A stretch of 64,000 bases of DNA from Azospirillum sp. (GTDB lineage: Bacteria > Pseudomonadota > Alphaproteobacteria > Azospirillales > Azospirillaceae), in contig JAIXPD010000023.1 of NCBI GenBank assembly GCA_027486405.1, positions 1 through 64,000 on the forward strand, given 5' to 3'. This document shows positions 8,157 through 17,954 of the stretch, piece after piece (position 1 is the first letter of the stretch; each line of letters starts with the position of its first letter). The notes beneath the pieces were generated by a model. It saw only the letters and a program-made list of their open reading frames with translations. It did no database searches and was not told the DNA's origin. The position numbers and the translations under genes were made by a program.

Positions 8157-8591
8157 TCACACCAGCGGCTTGCGGAACCAGATCTGCGCGTGCCCTTCGG
8201 GGTAGCCGTCCATCCGACACCATTCGGTGTAGCCGCATTTCGGGTAGAAGCCCGGGGCCTGGAAATCATAGGTGTAGAGGCGCGACCAGCGGCAGCCGCG
8301 CGCCCGCGCTTCATCCTCCGCCGCGTCGAGCAGGCGGCGGCCGACCCCGCCCCGGCGCAGGCCGTCATCCACCCACAGGTGATCGACGTACAGCCAATCC
8401 CAATTGGTGTAGCCGACCAGCCCGGCGCGCAGAACCCCCGCCCCGTCGCGCAGCATCACCGCCAGATCGCGGCGGGTGTAGGCCCGGCCCGAGGCCAATT
8501 CGTTGTGCGCCTTGAGGCCGACGAACACGCGGTCGGCCTCCTGCGCGTCGATGGCCTCGGCCACCGACAGGGTCAGTTGATCGTTGGTCAT
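8157..8591 (-). CDS. GNAT-family N-acetyltransferase
   Basis: The 144-residue protein fits the GNAT fold. The acetyl-CoA binding region reads LYVDHLWVDDGLRRGGVGRRLLDAAEDEARARGC, with the R/Q-x-x-G-x-G/A pattern as RRGGVG. The C-terminal part (LYTYDFQAPGFYPKCGYTEW) is the typical beta5-alpha4 region of small-molecule acetyltransferases. ATG at 8591 is chosen because the longer in-frame extension enters the dcd promoter region. It is transcribed divergently from dcd. The substrate is unknown. Confidence 0.8.
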   Translation of the reverse strand: MTNDQLTLSVAEAIDAQEADRVFVGLKAHNELASGRAYTRRDLAVMLRDGAGVLRAGLVGYTNWDWLYVDHLWVDDGLRRGGVGRRLLDAAEDEARARGCRWSRLYTYDFQAPGFYPKCGYTEWCRMDGYPEGHAQIWFRKPLV

Positions 8592-8751
8592 GCCCGCGAT
8601 CCTGCCCGAATCCTCCACCCCGAACCGCAAGAAACGCCCCGCCCTGCGGGCATGGCACGTTTGCTGTTCTTGAGCCTGCCGCCCGCCTCCGCTACAAACC
8701 GAACGCACACGCTTTCCCCCCAAGATCGACACGCCAAGGAGTACCCCGCCG

Positions 8752-9306
8752 ATGGGCATCATGCCGGACACCTGGATCCGCGAGATGGCCGAGACCAAGG
8801 GCATGATCGAACCCTTCGTCGAAACCCAGAAGCGCGAGGGGGTGATCTCCTACGGCGTCTCGTCCTACGGGTACGACGCCCGCGTCGCCGACGAGTTCAA
8901 GATCTTCACCAACGTCGACAACGCCATCGTCGATCCCAAGAAGTTCGACGACAGCAGCTTTGTCGATCGCAAGACCGACGTCTGCATCATCCCGCCCAAC
9001 AGCTTCGCGCTGGCCCGCACGGTGGAGTATTTCCGCATCCCGCGCGACGTGCTGGTGATCTGCCTGGGCAAGAGCACCTACGCCCGCTGCGGCCTGATCG
9101 TGAACGTGACGCCGCTGGAACCCGAATGGGAAGGCCATGTGACGTTGGAGATCTCCAACACCACGCCGCTGCCCGCCAAGGTCTACGCCAACGAAGGGCT
9201 GTGCCAGTTCCTGTTCCTGAAGGGGGACAGCGTCTGCGAGGTGTCCTACGCCGACAAGGCGGGCAAATACATGGGGCAAAAGGGCGTCACCCTGCCCCGC
9301 CTGTGA
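8752..9306 (+). CDS. dcd: dCTP deaminase
   Basis: This enzyme deaminates dCTP to dUTP, feeding dTMP synthesis. The 184-residue length is normal. The conserved core is clear: [12 protein letters not shown] (33-44), [23 protein letters not shown] (about 104-126) with S108 and R112, and the catalytic glutamate E133 in [20 protein letters not shown] at 8752 is used; a second Met four residues later is possible. It is a cytosolic trimer in the family. It stands 51 bp upstream of murA on the same strand, so co-transcription is likely. Confidence 0.97.
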   Translation: MGIMPDTWIREMAETKGMIEPFVETQKREGVISYGVSSYGYDARVADEFKIFTNVDNAIVDPKKFDDSSFVDRKTDVCIIPPNSFALARTVEYFRIPRDVLVICLGKSTYARCGLIVNVTPLEPEWEGHVTLEISNTTPLPAKVYANEGLCQFLFLKGDSVCEVSYADKAGKYMGQKGVTLPRL

Positions 9307-9357
9307 CCTGACCCGTCCCACCTCCTCTTTTTCTGATCGCCGGAAGGCCGGAACCCC

Positions 9358-10650
<1,293 letters not shown>

Positions 10651-10680
10651 TCCCGGTTCTCCGCCCACACGAGAGGTGCC

Positions 10681-11151
10681 ATGAGCGTGACCCCGATTCG
10701 TTTGCGCGCGGAAGATGCCGAGGATGTGAAGATCGTCTCGGCCTGCCTGCAGGACGCCATCTTGCCCATCGGCAACATGGATTTCCTGCCGGAAGAACGG
10801 CGATTCATTCTGCTGGTCAGCCGCTTCCGCTGGGAAACGGCCGACCGGCCCCGCCCCGGCCCGGTGGCGGACGACGACCAGGACTCCCCCTTTGAGCGGG
10901 TGCAATGCGGCGTGCGGGTGGAGGGCGTGACCGGTGTGAAGCGCCGGGGCCTCGACCTCAAGGACCGCGCGCAGATGCTGGAGTTGCTGGCCATCACGCC
11001 GGACGAGGGCGGCTTGCTGCTGACCTTCGCCGGGGGGGCCTGCCTGCGGCTGGAGGGCGAGCGGCTGCGGTTGCTGGTGGAGGATGTGGGCGACCCCTGG
11101 CCCACCGGCCTTCGCCCCACCCACACTGAGGACGCGCAACAAACGCCCTGA
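10681..11151 (+). CDS. DUF2948 family protein
   Basis: This 156-residue protein belongs to an uncharacterised alphaproteobacterial family that is commonly encoded next to murA. Visible hallmarks are the N-terminal LRAEDAEDVKIVSACLQDAI, then GNMDFLPEERRFILLVSRFRWE, and a C-terminal LRLEGERLRLLVEDVGDPWPT. No signal peptide, membrane segment or catalytic motif can be seen. The conserved position beside murA hints at a link to envelope growth, but this is inference from context. It starts 30 bp after the murA stop. Confidence 0.85.
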   Translation: MSVTPIRLRAEDAEDVKIVSACLQDAILPIGNMDFLPEERRFILLVSRFRWETADRPRPGPVADDDQDSPFERVQCGVRVEGVTGVKRRGLDLKDRAQMLELLAITPDEGGLLLTFAGGACLRLEGERLRLLVEDVGDPWPTGLRPTHTEDAQQTP

Positions 11152-11326
11152 TGGGCGGTTGGCGGCAATCCTGATGTTGCGCCCATCGACGTGATCGCGT
11201 AATTTTTCTTGGGAATGGTGGGGCTTGCGACCACGCGCAAGCCACCCGCCCCCCACCCGTGGGCCGGGCGCGGTGCAATCCACCCTGTTGCACGCCAACG
11301 CGCACCACCCAAGGGAGAGAAACGCC

Positions 11327-11761
11327 ATGCCGAGCCGCCCCGTCCGCACCGTCGTGCGCAACCAACGGGTTTACAGCGTCCCCACCAGCGCCAGCGTCCG
11401 CACCGCCGCCCACATGATGAAGGAGTACCGCGTCGGTGCCCTGATGGTGGTGGACGGCGAGCGGCTGATCGGCATCTTCACCGAACGCGACGCCCTGTTC
11501 CGCGTGCTGGCGGGCAACCTCGACCCCGACCGCACCAGCGTGGGCGAGGTGATGACCGCCAACCCCACCACCATCGCCCCCGACCGCCCGATGGGCCACG
11601 CCCTGCACCTGATGCACGAGGGTGGGTTCCGCCATTTGCCGGTCGCCGAAAACGGGGTGCCGCTGGGCATGGTGTCGATCCGCGACGCGCTGGGCATGGA
11701 ACTCATCGATTTCGAGCAGGAGGTGGACGACCGCGACGCCATCGCGGAAATCCTGGGCTGA
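11327..11761 (+). CDS. CBS-domain pair protein
   Basis: The 144-residue product is made of two CBS motifs. The first covers about residues 8-65 (VYSVPTSASVRTAAHMMKEYRVGALMVVD...FTERD), the second about 72-130 (VGEVMTANPTTIAPDRPMGHALHLMHEGGFRHLPVAENG...SIRDAL). Paired CBS motifs form a Bateman module that binds adenine nucleotides and usually regulates another protein. No other domain is attached, so it must act in trans. The ATG at 11327 follows an AGGGAGAG ribosome site. Partner unknown. Confidence 0.88.
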   Translation: MPSRPVRTVVRNQRVYSVPTSASVRTAAHMMKEYRVGALMVVDGERLIGIFTERDALFRVLAGNLDPDRTSVGEVMTANPTTIAPDRPMGHALHLMHEGGFRHLPVAENGVPLGMVSIRDALGMELIDFEQEVDDRDAIAEILG

Positions 11762-11878
11762 TCCTTTCCCCCCGGCACGCACCCGCCATTCCGCACACCG
11801 CCATTCCTCACATCGTTGCACCGCACACCGCCGTCCGGCACAGTGGCGGGGCCTGGAAACGCAGACAGAGGGTGGGGC

Positions 11879-12805
11879 GTGCTGGATCTGACCTTGGCCG
11901 AGCGGCGGGACGCCGAACGCGGCGTGGAAGTGAAAAAGGTCGCCGTCCATGGGGCGGCGACCGTTCGTTTCGAACACCGCCACGGCGAAACGCGGCTCGC
12001 CACCCTCTACCACCATGACCCGCTGCGGGTGCTGCTGCCCACGCCGCGCCGGGGCGATCTGCCGGTTGCCGTGCTCGCCACCACCTCCGGCGGGATGGTC
12101 GGCGGGGATCGGATGGACATCGACCTGTCGGTCGGGCCGGGCGCGCGGGCGCTGGTGACGACCCAGGCGGCGGAGAAGGTCTACCGCTCCACCGGGGCCG
12201 ATTGCCGGATCGACACGCGCGTCGCCGTCGAACCCGGCGGTTGGCTGGAATGGTTGCCGCAGGAGGCCATCGTCTTCGAAGGGTCGCGCCTGCGCCGTCT
12301 GACCCGGCTGGAGCTGTCCGGCGACGCCCGCCTGATCGCCGGGGAAATGCTGGTGTTCGGGCGCGCCGCCTTTGGCGAAACCGTCACGCGCGGCCTGATC
12401 CGCGACGCGTGGGAGGTGACGCGCGACGCCCGTCTGGTCTGGGCCGACGCCCTGCATCTGGACGGCGCGGTGGACGAGGCGTTGCAGCACCCGGCGGGCT
12501 TTGCCGGGGCGGCGGCCTGCGCGACCCTGCTCCACGCCGCGCCCGACGCCGCCGACCGGCTCGACGCCGTGCGCGCGCTGGCCGATGGGTTGGGGGCCGA
12601 TGGGTTGGGGGCCGACGACATGGAGGCCAATGGACTGGAAGCGGGTGCCCGCGTCGGGGCCACCGCCTTCGATGGCCTGCTGGTCATCCGCATTCTGGGC
12701 GGCGACGCCCGCGCCGTGCGTCGCGCCTACGCCGCGCTGTGGTCCGGCCTGCGCGCGGCGGCGGCGGGCCTGCCGACCCGCCTGCCCCGCCTGTGGGAGG
12801 TGTGA
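11879..12805 (+). CDS. ureD: urease accessory protein UreD/UreH, apparently alone
   Basis: UreD binds apo-urease and, with UreF and UreG, helps deliver nickel. The 308-residue protein shows family features: AVHGAATVRFEHRHGETRLATLYHHDPLRVLLP, TTSGGMVGGDRMDIDLSVGPGARALVTTQAAEKVYRS, WLPQEAIVFEGSRLRR and GEMLVFGRAAFGE. I chose GTG at 11879, since the sequence upstream is Pro/Gly-rich and unlike UreD; ATG at 11816 is the longer option. A duplicated 18-bp unit encodes an ADGLG repeat (about residues 236-247), a likely slippage product. No ureABC, E, F or G lies nearby: the next gene is a convergent MFS transporter. Confidence 0.85.
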   Translation: MLDLTLAERRDAERGVEVKKVAVHGAATVRFEHRHGETRLATLYHHDPLRVLLPTPRRGDLPVAVLATTSGGMVGGDRMDIDLSVGPGARALVTTQAAEKVYRSTGADCRIDTRVAVEPGGWLEWLPQEAIVFEGSRLRRLTRLELSGDARLIAGEMLVFGRAAFGETVTRGLIRDAWEVTRDARLVWADALHLDGAVDEALQHPAGFAGAAACATLLHAAPDAADRLDAVRALADGLGADGLGADDMEANGLEAGARVGATAFDGLLVIRILGGDARAVRRAYAALWSGLRAAAAGLPTRLPRLWEV

Positions 12806-12818
12806 GCCACTCCCCGCG

Positions 12819-14066
12819 TCATTCCGCCGCCGTGGCCGCCGCCGGAACCGGGGCGGCGGCCGGGCGGCTCTTGCGGTCGTCGGGCAGCAGGATCCCGGCG
12901 GCGAAGGCCACCGCCGCCAGCAGCGACAGCCCGACATAGAGCATCGTGAAATCGCCGGTGCGTTCATAGACCACGGCGACCAGCTGCACCGCCAGCGGCC
13001 CCGCGCCAAAGGACAGGATGTATTTCGCGCCAAAGGCCAAGCCGCGATGCTTGTCGGGCGTGTATTGCGCCAACAACATGTTTTCCGCCGGAATCTGGGT
13101 TTGCGAGGCGATCACGGTCAGCGCGGCGGCCACCACCAGCGGCAGCCCGCTCAACGCCGCCACCGCCGCCATCATCGGCACCTGGACCAATTGGCACAGG
13201 ATGTAGACACGCTTGAGCGAATGACGGTCGGCCAACGCGCCGCCGATCATCTGCGGCAGCGCGGCGACCAGATACACCGCCGTCACCAGCCCGCCGACCC
13301 CCAGCGTGCCGCCGCCCAACAGATCACCCAGGCGGGCCTCGAACAGCTTGGGCAGCACCACCTGCATGGCGTTGAAGATCAACCCGGCGCACACCATGGT
13401 CAGCGACAGCACGAAGAAGGTGCGCACCACGTCCTGACGCGACGGGGCGGCCTGCGGCTTCACGTCGGCGTGGCGATCCTGCACAACCCCCAGCGCCAGC
13501 AGCACCGCCAGCGCCACGCCCAGCACGACGCAGACCGCTCCCGGAACCAGGAAGGCGGCGCGCCAGCCGAACCATTGGGTCAGGCTGCCCGCGATGACGG
13601 CGGCGGTGGCGACGCCAAAGGTGCCGAACAGGCCGAGATAGCCCATGGATTTGCCCCGGTTGGCGGCGTTGGCCATCACCCAGGCCATGCCGACGGGGTG
13701 GTAGATCGACGCCCCCAGCCCCAGCACCGCCAGCGACCACATCAGCGCCTGCGGCCCGTTGGACAGCCCGCAGGCCACCGCCCCGCCGCCGGTCAGCAGG
13801 AAGAACACGGCCATCATCCCCGCCGAACTCCAGCGGTCGCCCAGCCAGCCCGCCAACGGCGCGCCCAACCCGATTAGGAAGGCCCCGAAGGTCCACAGCC
13901 GGATCAGGTCGTCGTAGGAGAGCGCCCATTCCCCTTCCAGCGCCAGCACCACGGTGAGGTACAGCGCGGCGGTGATGTGCATCAGCGAATGGCCGACCCA
14001 GGCGAAGCCGACAGACAGGCGGGCCGACAGGGCGCTGGGCGGGGCCGCGCTGGGGGACATGCTCAT
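12819..14066 (-). CDS. MFS transporter, Fsr-like
   Basis: This is a 415-residue inner-membrane protein with about 12 hydrophobic segments. The MFS loop 2-3 signature appears as GAPLAGWLGDRWS, and a GLGASIYHPVGMAWVMA segment resembles the fosmidomycin-resistance (Fsr) type of exporter. Mid-protein the sequence breaks into a hydrophilic loop (DRHADVKPQAAPSRQD) between the two six-helix halves. ATG at 14066 (MSMSPS) is preferred over the upstream extension. It converges with ureD, 13 bp apart. The substrate is unknown; a drug or sugar-phosphate analogue is only a guess from family resemblance. Confidence 0.8.
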   Translation of the reverse strand: MSMSPSAAPPSALSARLSVGFAWVGHSLMHITAALYLTVVLALEGEWALSYDDLIRLWTFGAFLIGLGAPLAGWLGDRWSSAGMMAVFFLLTGGGAVACGLSNGPQALMWSLAVLGLGASIYHPVGMAWVMANAANRGKSMGYLGLFGTFGVATAAVIAGSLTQWFGWRAAFLVPGAVCVVLGVALAVLLALGVVQDRHADVKPQAAPSRQDVVRTFFVLSLTMVCAGLIFNAMQVVLPKLFEARLGDLLGGGTLGVGGLVTAVYLVAALPQMIGGALADRHSLKRVYILCQLVQVPMMAAVAALSGLPLVVAAALTVIASQTQIPAENMLLAQYTPDKHRGLAFGAKYILSFGAGPLAVQLVAVVYERTGDFTMLYVGLSLLAAVAFAAGILLPDDRKSRPAAAPVPAAATAAE

Positions 14067-14200
14067 GGAAACCTCTCCGACCGGGGAAATGTTGCGGTCG
14101 CCAACCGCTTGGCCCGACGCTCGCACGGGTCGATGGGCCGGTCCAATGCCCGGCGGGTATGGCCGCTATGTGTCCATCGGTCGCAGCCGGAGGGCGAGTC

Positions 14201-14527
14201 TCACGCCGGAGGATCCGCCGTCTCCGCCCGCAGCCAGTCCAGATAAGCCGGGTTGCCCCGCCCCAGCGCGATTTCCACGACACAGGGCGTGTCGTAGCTG
14301 TGCAGCGCGCGCACCCGCTCCACCAGGGGATCGAACAGGTCGCGCCGGGTCTTGACGATCAGAACCACCTCGGACGCCTCCTCCACCGCGCCCTGCCAGT
14401 GATAGACGGAGGTGACGCCGTCCAGAATGTTGGCGCAGGCGGCGAGCCGTTCGGCCACCAACGCGCGGGCCAGCCGCAGAGCCTCGTCCTTCGAACCGGC
14501 GGTGATGTAGGCGATGACCAGATCCAT
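14201..14527 (-). CDS. cutA: CutA1 divalent-cation tolerance protein
   Basis: The 108-residue product is a typical small trimeric CutA1 protein. It shows YITAGSKDEALRLARALVAERLAACANIL, SVYHWQGAVEEASEVVLIVKT and the C-terminal LHSYDTPCVVEIALGRGNPAYLDWL, which are all conserved family blocks. CutA was linked to copper tolerance in E. coli, but its true biochemical role is unsettled. ATG at 14527 gives the normal family length. The next gene upstream is an unrelated hypothetical on the plus strand. Confidence 0.93.
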   Translation of the reverse strand: MDLVIAYITAGSKDEALRLARALVAERLAACANILDGVTSVYHWQGAVEEASEVVLIVKTRRDLFDPLVERVRALHSYDTPCVVEIALGRGNPAYLDWLRAETADPPA

Positions 14528-14643
14528 GGGCGGGGCTGTCCTTTTCGGTGCGCGGGAAACGGGTTTCGCGTAGGATGCGCGCAACGCCGCGCTTGGCAAG
14601 CCCGCCGCGCGGCCCTGTTCCCTGTCCGCAGCTTGAGGCGATC

Positions 14644-14949
14644 ATGGCCGTGTCGCGCCGTTCCGGTTCCCGCCGCTCCCCCAGCGATGTTCAGGCGGCG
14701 TGGCTGCGTCGCGGCCTGGACCAGCCGGGCGGCAAGCTGCCGCTGTTCGACGAACGCGGCCAGCGGGTGAAAAAGGCGACGGTGGACGCCTGCCTGAAGG
14801 CCGGATGGGCCGAACGCTGGTTCCACAACCCGCTGAAGCCCGATTGGCTGGTCTGCCGCCTGACCGACGCCGGGCGCGACGCCCTGACCGCCCCCAGCCC
14901 GGCGACGGTCGAGGCCGACGACGACGCCCGCCAGGGCGCTCTGATCTGA
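14644..14949 (+). CDS. conserved hypothetical protein, 101 aa
   Basis: I cannot name the family. The protein starts with a basic tail (SRRSGSRRSPSD). A compact domain follows (DVQAAWLRRGLDQPGGKLPLFDERGQRVKKATVDACLKAGWAERW, about 15-59, then PDWLVCRLTDAGRDAL), which reads like a winged helix: two helices, a recognition-like helix and a beta wing ending in LTDAGR. An acidic tail closes it. DNA binding is possible but not shown. A strong terminator follows at 14969-15004, so it is probably a single-gene unit. Confidence 0.6.
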   Translation: MAVSRRSGSRRSPSDVQAAWLRRGLDQPGGKLPLFDERGQRVKKATVDACLKAGWAERWFHNPLKPDWLVCRLTDAGRDALTAPSPATVEADDDARQGALI

Positions 14950-14968
14950 CCAACCACTTTCCAGACAC

Positions 14969-15004
14969 ACGAAAGCCCCGGTGATCGCTCGCCGGGGCTT
15001 TCGT
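14969..15004 (+). terminator. strong intrinsic terminator
   Basis: The inverted repeat ACGAAAGCCCCGG...CCGGGGCTTTCGT forms a stem of 13 bp around a 10-base loop, 20 bp after the stop of the hypothetical gene at 14949. The stem ends in TTT on the plus strand and AAA on the other, so it could work in both directions. Confidence 0.8.
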
Positions 15005-15111
15005 ATGCCCGCACGGTCGGTTCGGGTGTGGGCGACCCGCATTCCGCTGGCGTCATCCGGTTGGGGCGAGGAACCGCCCGAACCGGATGACCGCGACCCG
15101 ACGCCCCGACA

Positions 15112-15330
15112 TCAGCCGATGCGGCCGTGACGGACGGCGTTGTGGATCTCCCCACGGGTCAGACCGATGTCGGCCAGTTCGACATCCGACATGTGGGCCA
15201 GTTCGTATTCCGCACGATAAAGATCAGCGCGGTTCTTGAACCAATCAACCACCCGCTGAAAGAACGACGGGCGGTTTGTTTCCGCGCCAAACAATGCGTC
15301 GTTGGCAGAATTCAAAGAAGAAAAGCTCAT
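15112..15330 (-). CDS. DUF1127 small protein
   Basis: The 72-residue protein carries a C-terminal DUF1127 domain: RVVDWFKNRADLYRAEYELAHMSDVELADIGLTRGEIHNAVRHG, with the conserved ELxxMSDxELxDIGLTR core at about 45-62. In other alphaproteobacteria such small Arg-rich proteins affect RNA turnover, phosphate and carbon homeostasis and growth in stationary phase. The N-terminal 25 residues are a Ser/Asn-rich lead. The ATG at 15330 is preceded by AGGAGTTGACG, a good ribosome site. It stands alone between two terminators or stem structures. Confidence 0.88.
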   Translation of the reverse strand: MSFSSLNSANDALFGAETNRPSFFQRVVDWFKNRADLYRAEYELAHMSDVELADIGLTRGEIHNAVRHGRIG

Positions 15331-15495
15331 CGTCAACTCCTGTGGTGCAAGCTCGTTGCTGACGAATACTTTATATGCTGCATGTGCGAAATCAATAAGC
15401 CGGGCGATGCGCTCTTGCGGCGGCAGACCTGCACCGATTCGATGGAAGGAACGCAGACGAACGATTCCACCCGGAACCCACCCGTTCGCGGACAC

Positions 15496-15530
15496 AAAAA
15501 AAGCGCGCGACCGAAGCCGCGCGCTGTTTT
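15496..15530 (-). terminator. terminator downstream of glpX
   Basis: An 8-bp perfect stem (AGCGCGCG at 15502-15509 and CGCGCGCT at 15518-15525) has A7 on one flank and TGTTTTTG on the other. Read on the minus strand it ends the glpX-side transcript about 70 bp past the stop, with a clean T run. It may act on both strands. Confidence 0.8.
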
Positions 15531-15595
15531 TGTTCGGAAATCCCGCAATCAGAGGCCCCGCCATCGCAGGCGGGACCATGACCGGAGCAAACCGC

Positions 15596-16591
15596 TCACT
15601 TCACCGTCGATTTGCGGTGCAGATTGTGGTGTGCCTCGATGTAACGCACGGTTCCCGACTTCGACCGCATGATGACCGAGTGGGTGTAGGCCCCACCCGG
15701 CACCCGGCGCACGCCCTTCAGCATCGCGCCGTCGGTCACACCGGTGGCGGCGAACATCACGTTGCCGCGCGCCAGTTCGGTCAGGCTGTATTTCTTGTTC
15801 AGGTCGGTCACGCCCCACTTGGCGGCGCGGGCCTTTTCGTCGTCGTTGCGGAACAACAGACGGCCCTGGAACTGACCACCGATGCAACGGAGCGCGGCGG
15901 CGGCCAGCACGCCTTCCGGCGCGCCGCCGGAGCCGACATACATGTCCACGCCGGTGTGTTCCTGGCTGGTGGCGATCACGCCCGACACGTCGCCGTCGTT
16001 GATCAGCATGATGCGCGCCCCGGCCTCACGCACGCGGGCGATCAGCTCGGCGTGGCGCGGGCGGTTCAGGATGCAGACCAGCAGCTCTTCGACCTCGGCC
16101 CCCTTGGCCTTGGCCAGCGCCTTCAGGTTGTTGGCCGGGGTTTCGTCGAGATCGACGAGGTTGTCCGGCAGACCGGCCCCGACGGCGATCTTGTCCATAT
16201 AGACGTCGGGGGCGTTCAGGAAGCCGCCCTCTTCGGCCATGGCGATGACGGCCAGCGAGTTCGGGCCGCCGGTGGCGCAAATGGTGGTCCCTTCCAGCGG
16301 ATCGAGCGCGATGTCCACCTTCGGCCCGGAGCCGATGCCGGCCCCGACCTTTTCACCGATGTAGAGCATCGGGGCTTCGTCACGCTCGCCCTCGCCGATC
16401 ACGACGGTCCCGTCGATGTACAGCGTGTTCAGCGCCTGGCGCATGGCGTCGACGGCGGCCTGGTCGGCCAGCTTCTCGTCGCCGCGCCCCATCAGCAGCG
16501 AGGCGGACAGGGCCGCCGCCTCGGTGACGCGAACGGCTTCGAGCGCCAGGTTCCGGTCCATGTTGGACAGGTCAACTTGCTGCGTAGACAT
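15596..16591 (-). CDS. glpX: class II fructose-1,6-bisphosphatase
   Basis: GlpX hydrolyses fructose 1,6-bisphosphate to fructose 6-phosphate in gluconeogenesis, and sedoheptulose bisphosphate in some bacteria. The 331-residue protein has the metal-binding core DPLEGTT at 97-103, the motif TVVIGEGERDEAPML (62-76) and GGAPEGVLAAAALRCIGG in the second half. These define the class II, lithium-sensitive type. It is cytosolic. It is the last of three minus-strand genes (aminotransferase, hom, glpX), separated from hom by 55 bp and followed by a terminator. Confidence 0.96.
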   Translation of the reverse strand: MSTQQVDLSNMDRNLALEAVRVTEAAALSASLLMGRGDEKLADQAAVDAMRQALNTLYIDGTVVIGEGERDEAPMLYIGEKVGAGIGSGPKVDIALDPLEGTTICATGGPNSLAVIAMAEEGGFLNAPDVYMDKIAVGAGLPDNLVDLDETPANNLKALAKAKGAEVEELLVCILNRPRHAELIARVREAGARIMLINDGDVSGVIATSQEHTGVDMYVGSGGAPEGVLAAAALRCIGGQFQGRLLFRNDDEKARAAKWGVTDLNKKYSLTELARGNVMFAATGVTDGAMLKGVRRVPGGAYTHSVIMRSKSGTVRYIEAHHNLHRKSTVK

Positions 16592-16646
16592 GGTGTTGTT
16601 CCCCCCGACTCTTCGGTCGTCTTTCAGGCGGTCATAAAAAACAGGT

Positions 16647-17954
16647 TCAGAACTGCTCGATGCGGATCATGCGCGGCGCTTCCACCACGCAATCCAGGGC
16701 AGCGATGGTCGCCAGCGCCCGCTGCATCGCCGCTTCCTCGGTGTCGTGGGTGGTCAGCACCACCGGCACGGCTTCACCGGGCGAATGGCCGCGCTGGAGG
16801 AACTGCTCCATCGACACGTTTTGATCGCGCATGGCCGCCGCGATGTCGGCGATGACGCCGGGGCGGTCCAGAACCATCAGGCGGACATAGTAGGAGCCGC
16901 GCCGCGATTCCATCGGCGACGGAACGGCCGCGCCCAACTGGTCGGCGGGGACGCCAAAGGTCGGGGTGGAGCGGCCGCGCGCGATGTCGATCAGATCGGC
17001 CACCACCGCCGACGCCGTCGGCCCGGCCCCGGCCCCACGGCCGACGAACAGCACGCGGTCGGCAAAATCGGCCTGGGCGACCACGGCGTTGAACACGCCG
17101 TCCACCGCCGCGATCGGCGCGGATTTCGGAACCATGCAGGGATGAACGCGCTGTTCCACACCGGCGTCGGTGCGGCGCGCGATGCCCAGCAGCTTCACGC
17201 AGAAGCCCAACTGGTCGGCGTAATCGAAATCGATGGCCCCGACCTGCCGGATCCCCTCGATGTGGACGGCGGCGAAATCAACCGGCGTGCCGAAGGCGAC
17301 GGAGGCCAGAACCGCCAGCTTGTGGGCGGCGTCGATGCCGTCCACGTCAAAGGTCGGGTCGGCCTCAGCGTAGCCCAACGCCTGGGCGTCGGCCAGCACA
17401 TCGGCGAAATCGCGGCCCGTCGTCCGCATTTCGGTCAGGATGTAGTTGCAGGTGCCGTTCAGGATGCCGTGGATTTCCGACACGCGGTTCCCGGCCAACC
17501 CCTCGCGCAGGCCCTTGATGATTGGGATGCCACCGGCGACCGCCGCCTCGAACGCCACGGTCAGGCCCTTGGCCTCCGCCTTGCGGGCGATGTCGGTGCC
17601 GTGCACGGCCAGCAGCGCCTTGTTGGCGGTGACGACGTGCTTGCCGGTTTCGATGGCGGTGGCGACCGTGTCACGGGCCGGGCCTTCCGACCCGCCGATC
17701 AGCTCGACCACCAGATCGACGGCGGGATCGGCGGCCATCGCCACCGGATCGTCGTACCAGCGCACCGCCGACAGATCGACGCCACGGTCCTTGCCCTTCG
17801 AACGGGCGCTGACGGCCACGACCTGGATCCGGCGGCCGCAGCGCTGCTCGATCAGATCGGCCTGGGCCTGCAACAGCTTCAGGACCCCGGCCCCGACCGT
17901 GCCCAGACCGGCGACCGCGATGTTCAGGGGGGCGGCTTTTTGGTCTTTGGACAT
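16647..17954 (-). CDS. hom: homoserine dehydrogenase with ACT domain
   Basis: This enzyme reduces aspartate semialdehyde to homoserine, the branch point to threonine and methionine. The NAD(P) motif GLGTVG is at 16-21, the catalytic domain contains the conserved GILNGTCNYILTEM stretch and DVDGIDAAHKLAVLA, and a C-terminal ACT domain (about 355-435, YYVRLMVLDRPGVIADIAAAMRDQNVSMEQ) provides allosteric control, usually by threonine. The 435-residue length is standard. Its ATG overlaps the stop of the upstream aminotransferase gene (TGATG), so translation is coupled. Confidence 0.96.
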   Translation of the reverse strand: MSKDQKAAPLNIAVAGLGTVGAGVLKLLQAQADLIEQRCGRRIQVVAVSARSKGKDRGVDLSAVRWYDDPVAMAADPAVDLVVELIGGSEGPARDTVATAIETGKHVVTANKALLAVHGTDIARKAEAKGLTVAFEAAVAGGIPIIKGLREGLAGNRVSEIHGILNGTCNYILTEMRTTGRDFADVLADAQALGYAEADPTFDVDGIDAAHKLAVLASVAFGTPVDFAAVHIEGIRQVGAIDFDYADQLGFCVKLLGIARRTDAGVEQRVHPCMVPKSAPIAAVDGVFNAVVAQADFADRVLFVGRGAGAGPTASAVVADLIDIARGRSTPTFGVPADQLGAAVPSPMESRRGSYYVRLMVLDRPGVIADIAAAMRDQNVSMEQFLQRGHSPGEAVPVVLTTHDTEEAAMQRALATIAALDCVVEAPRMIRIEQF

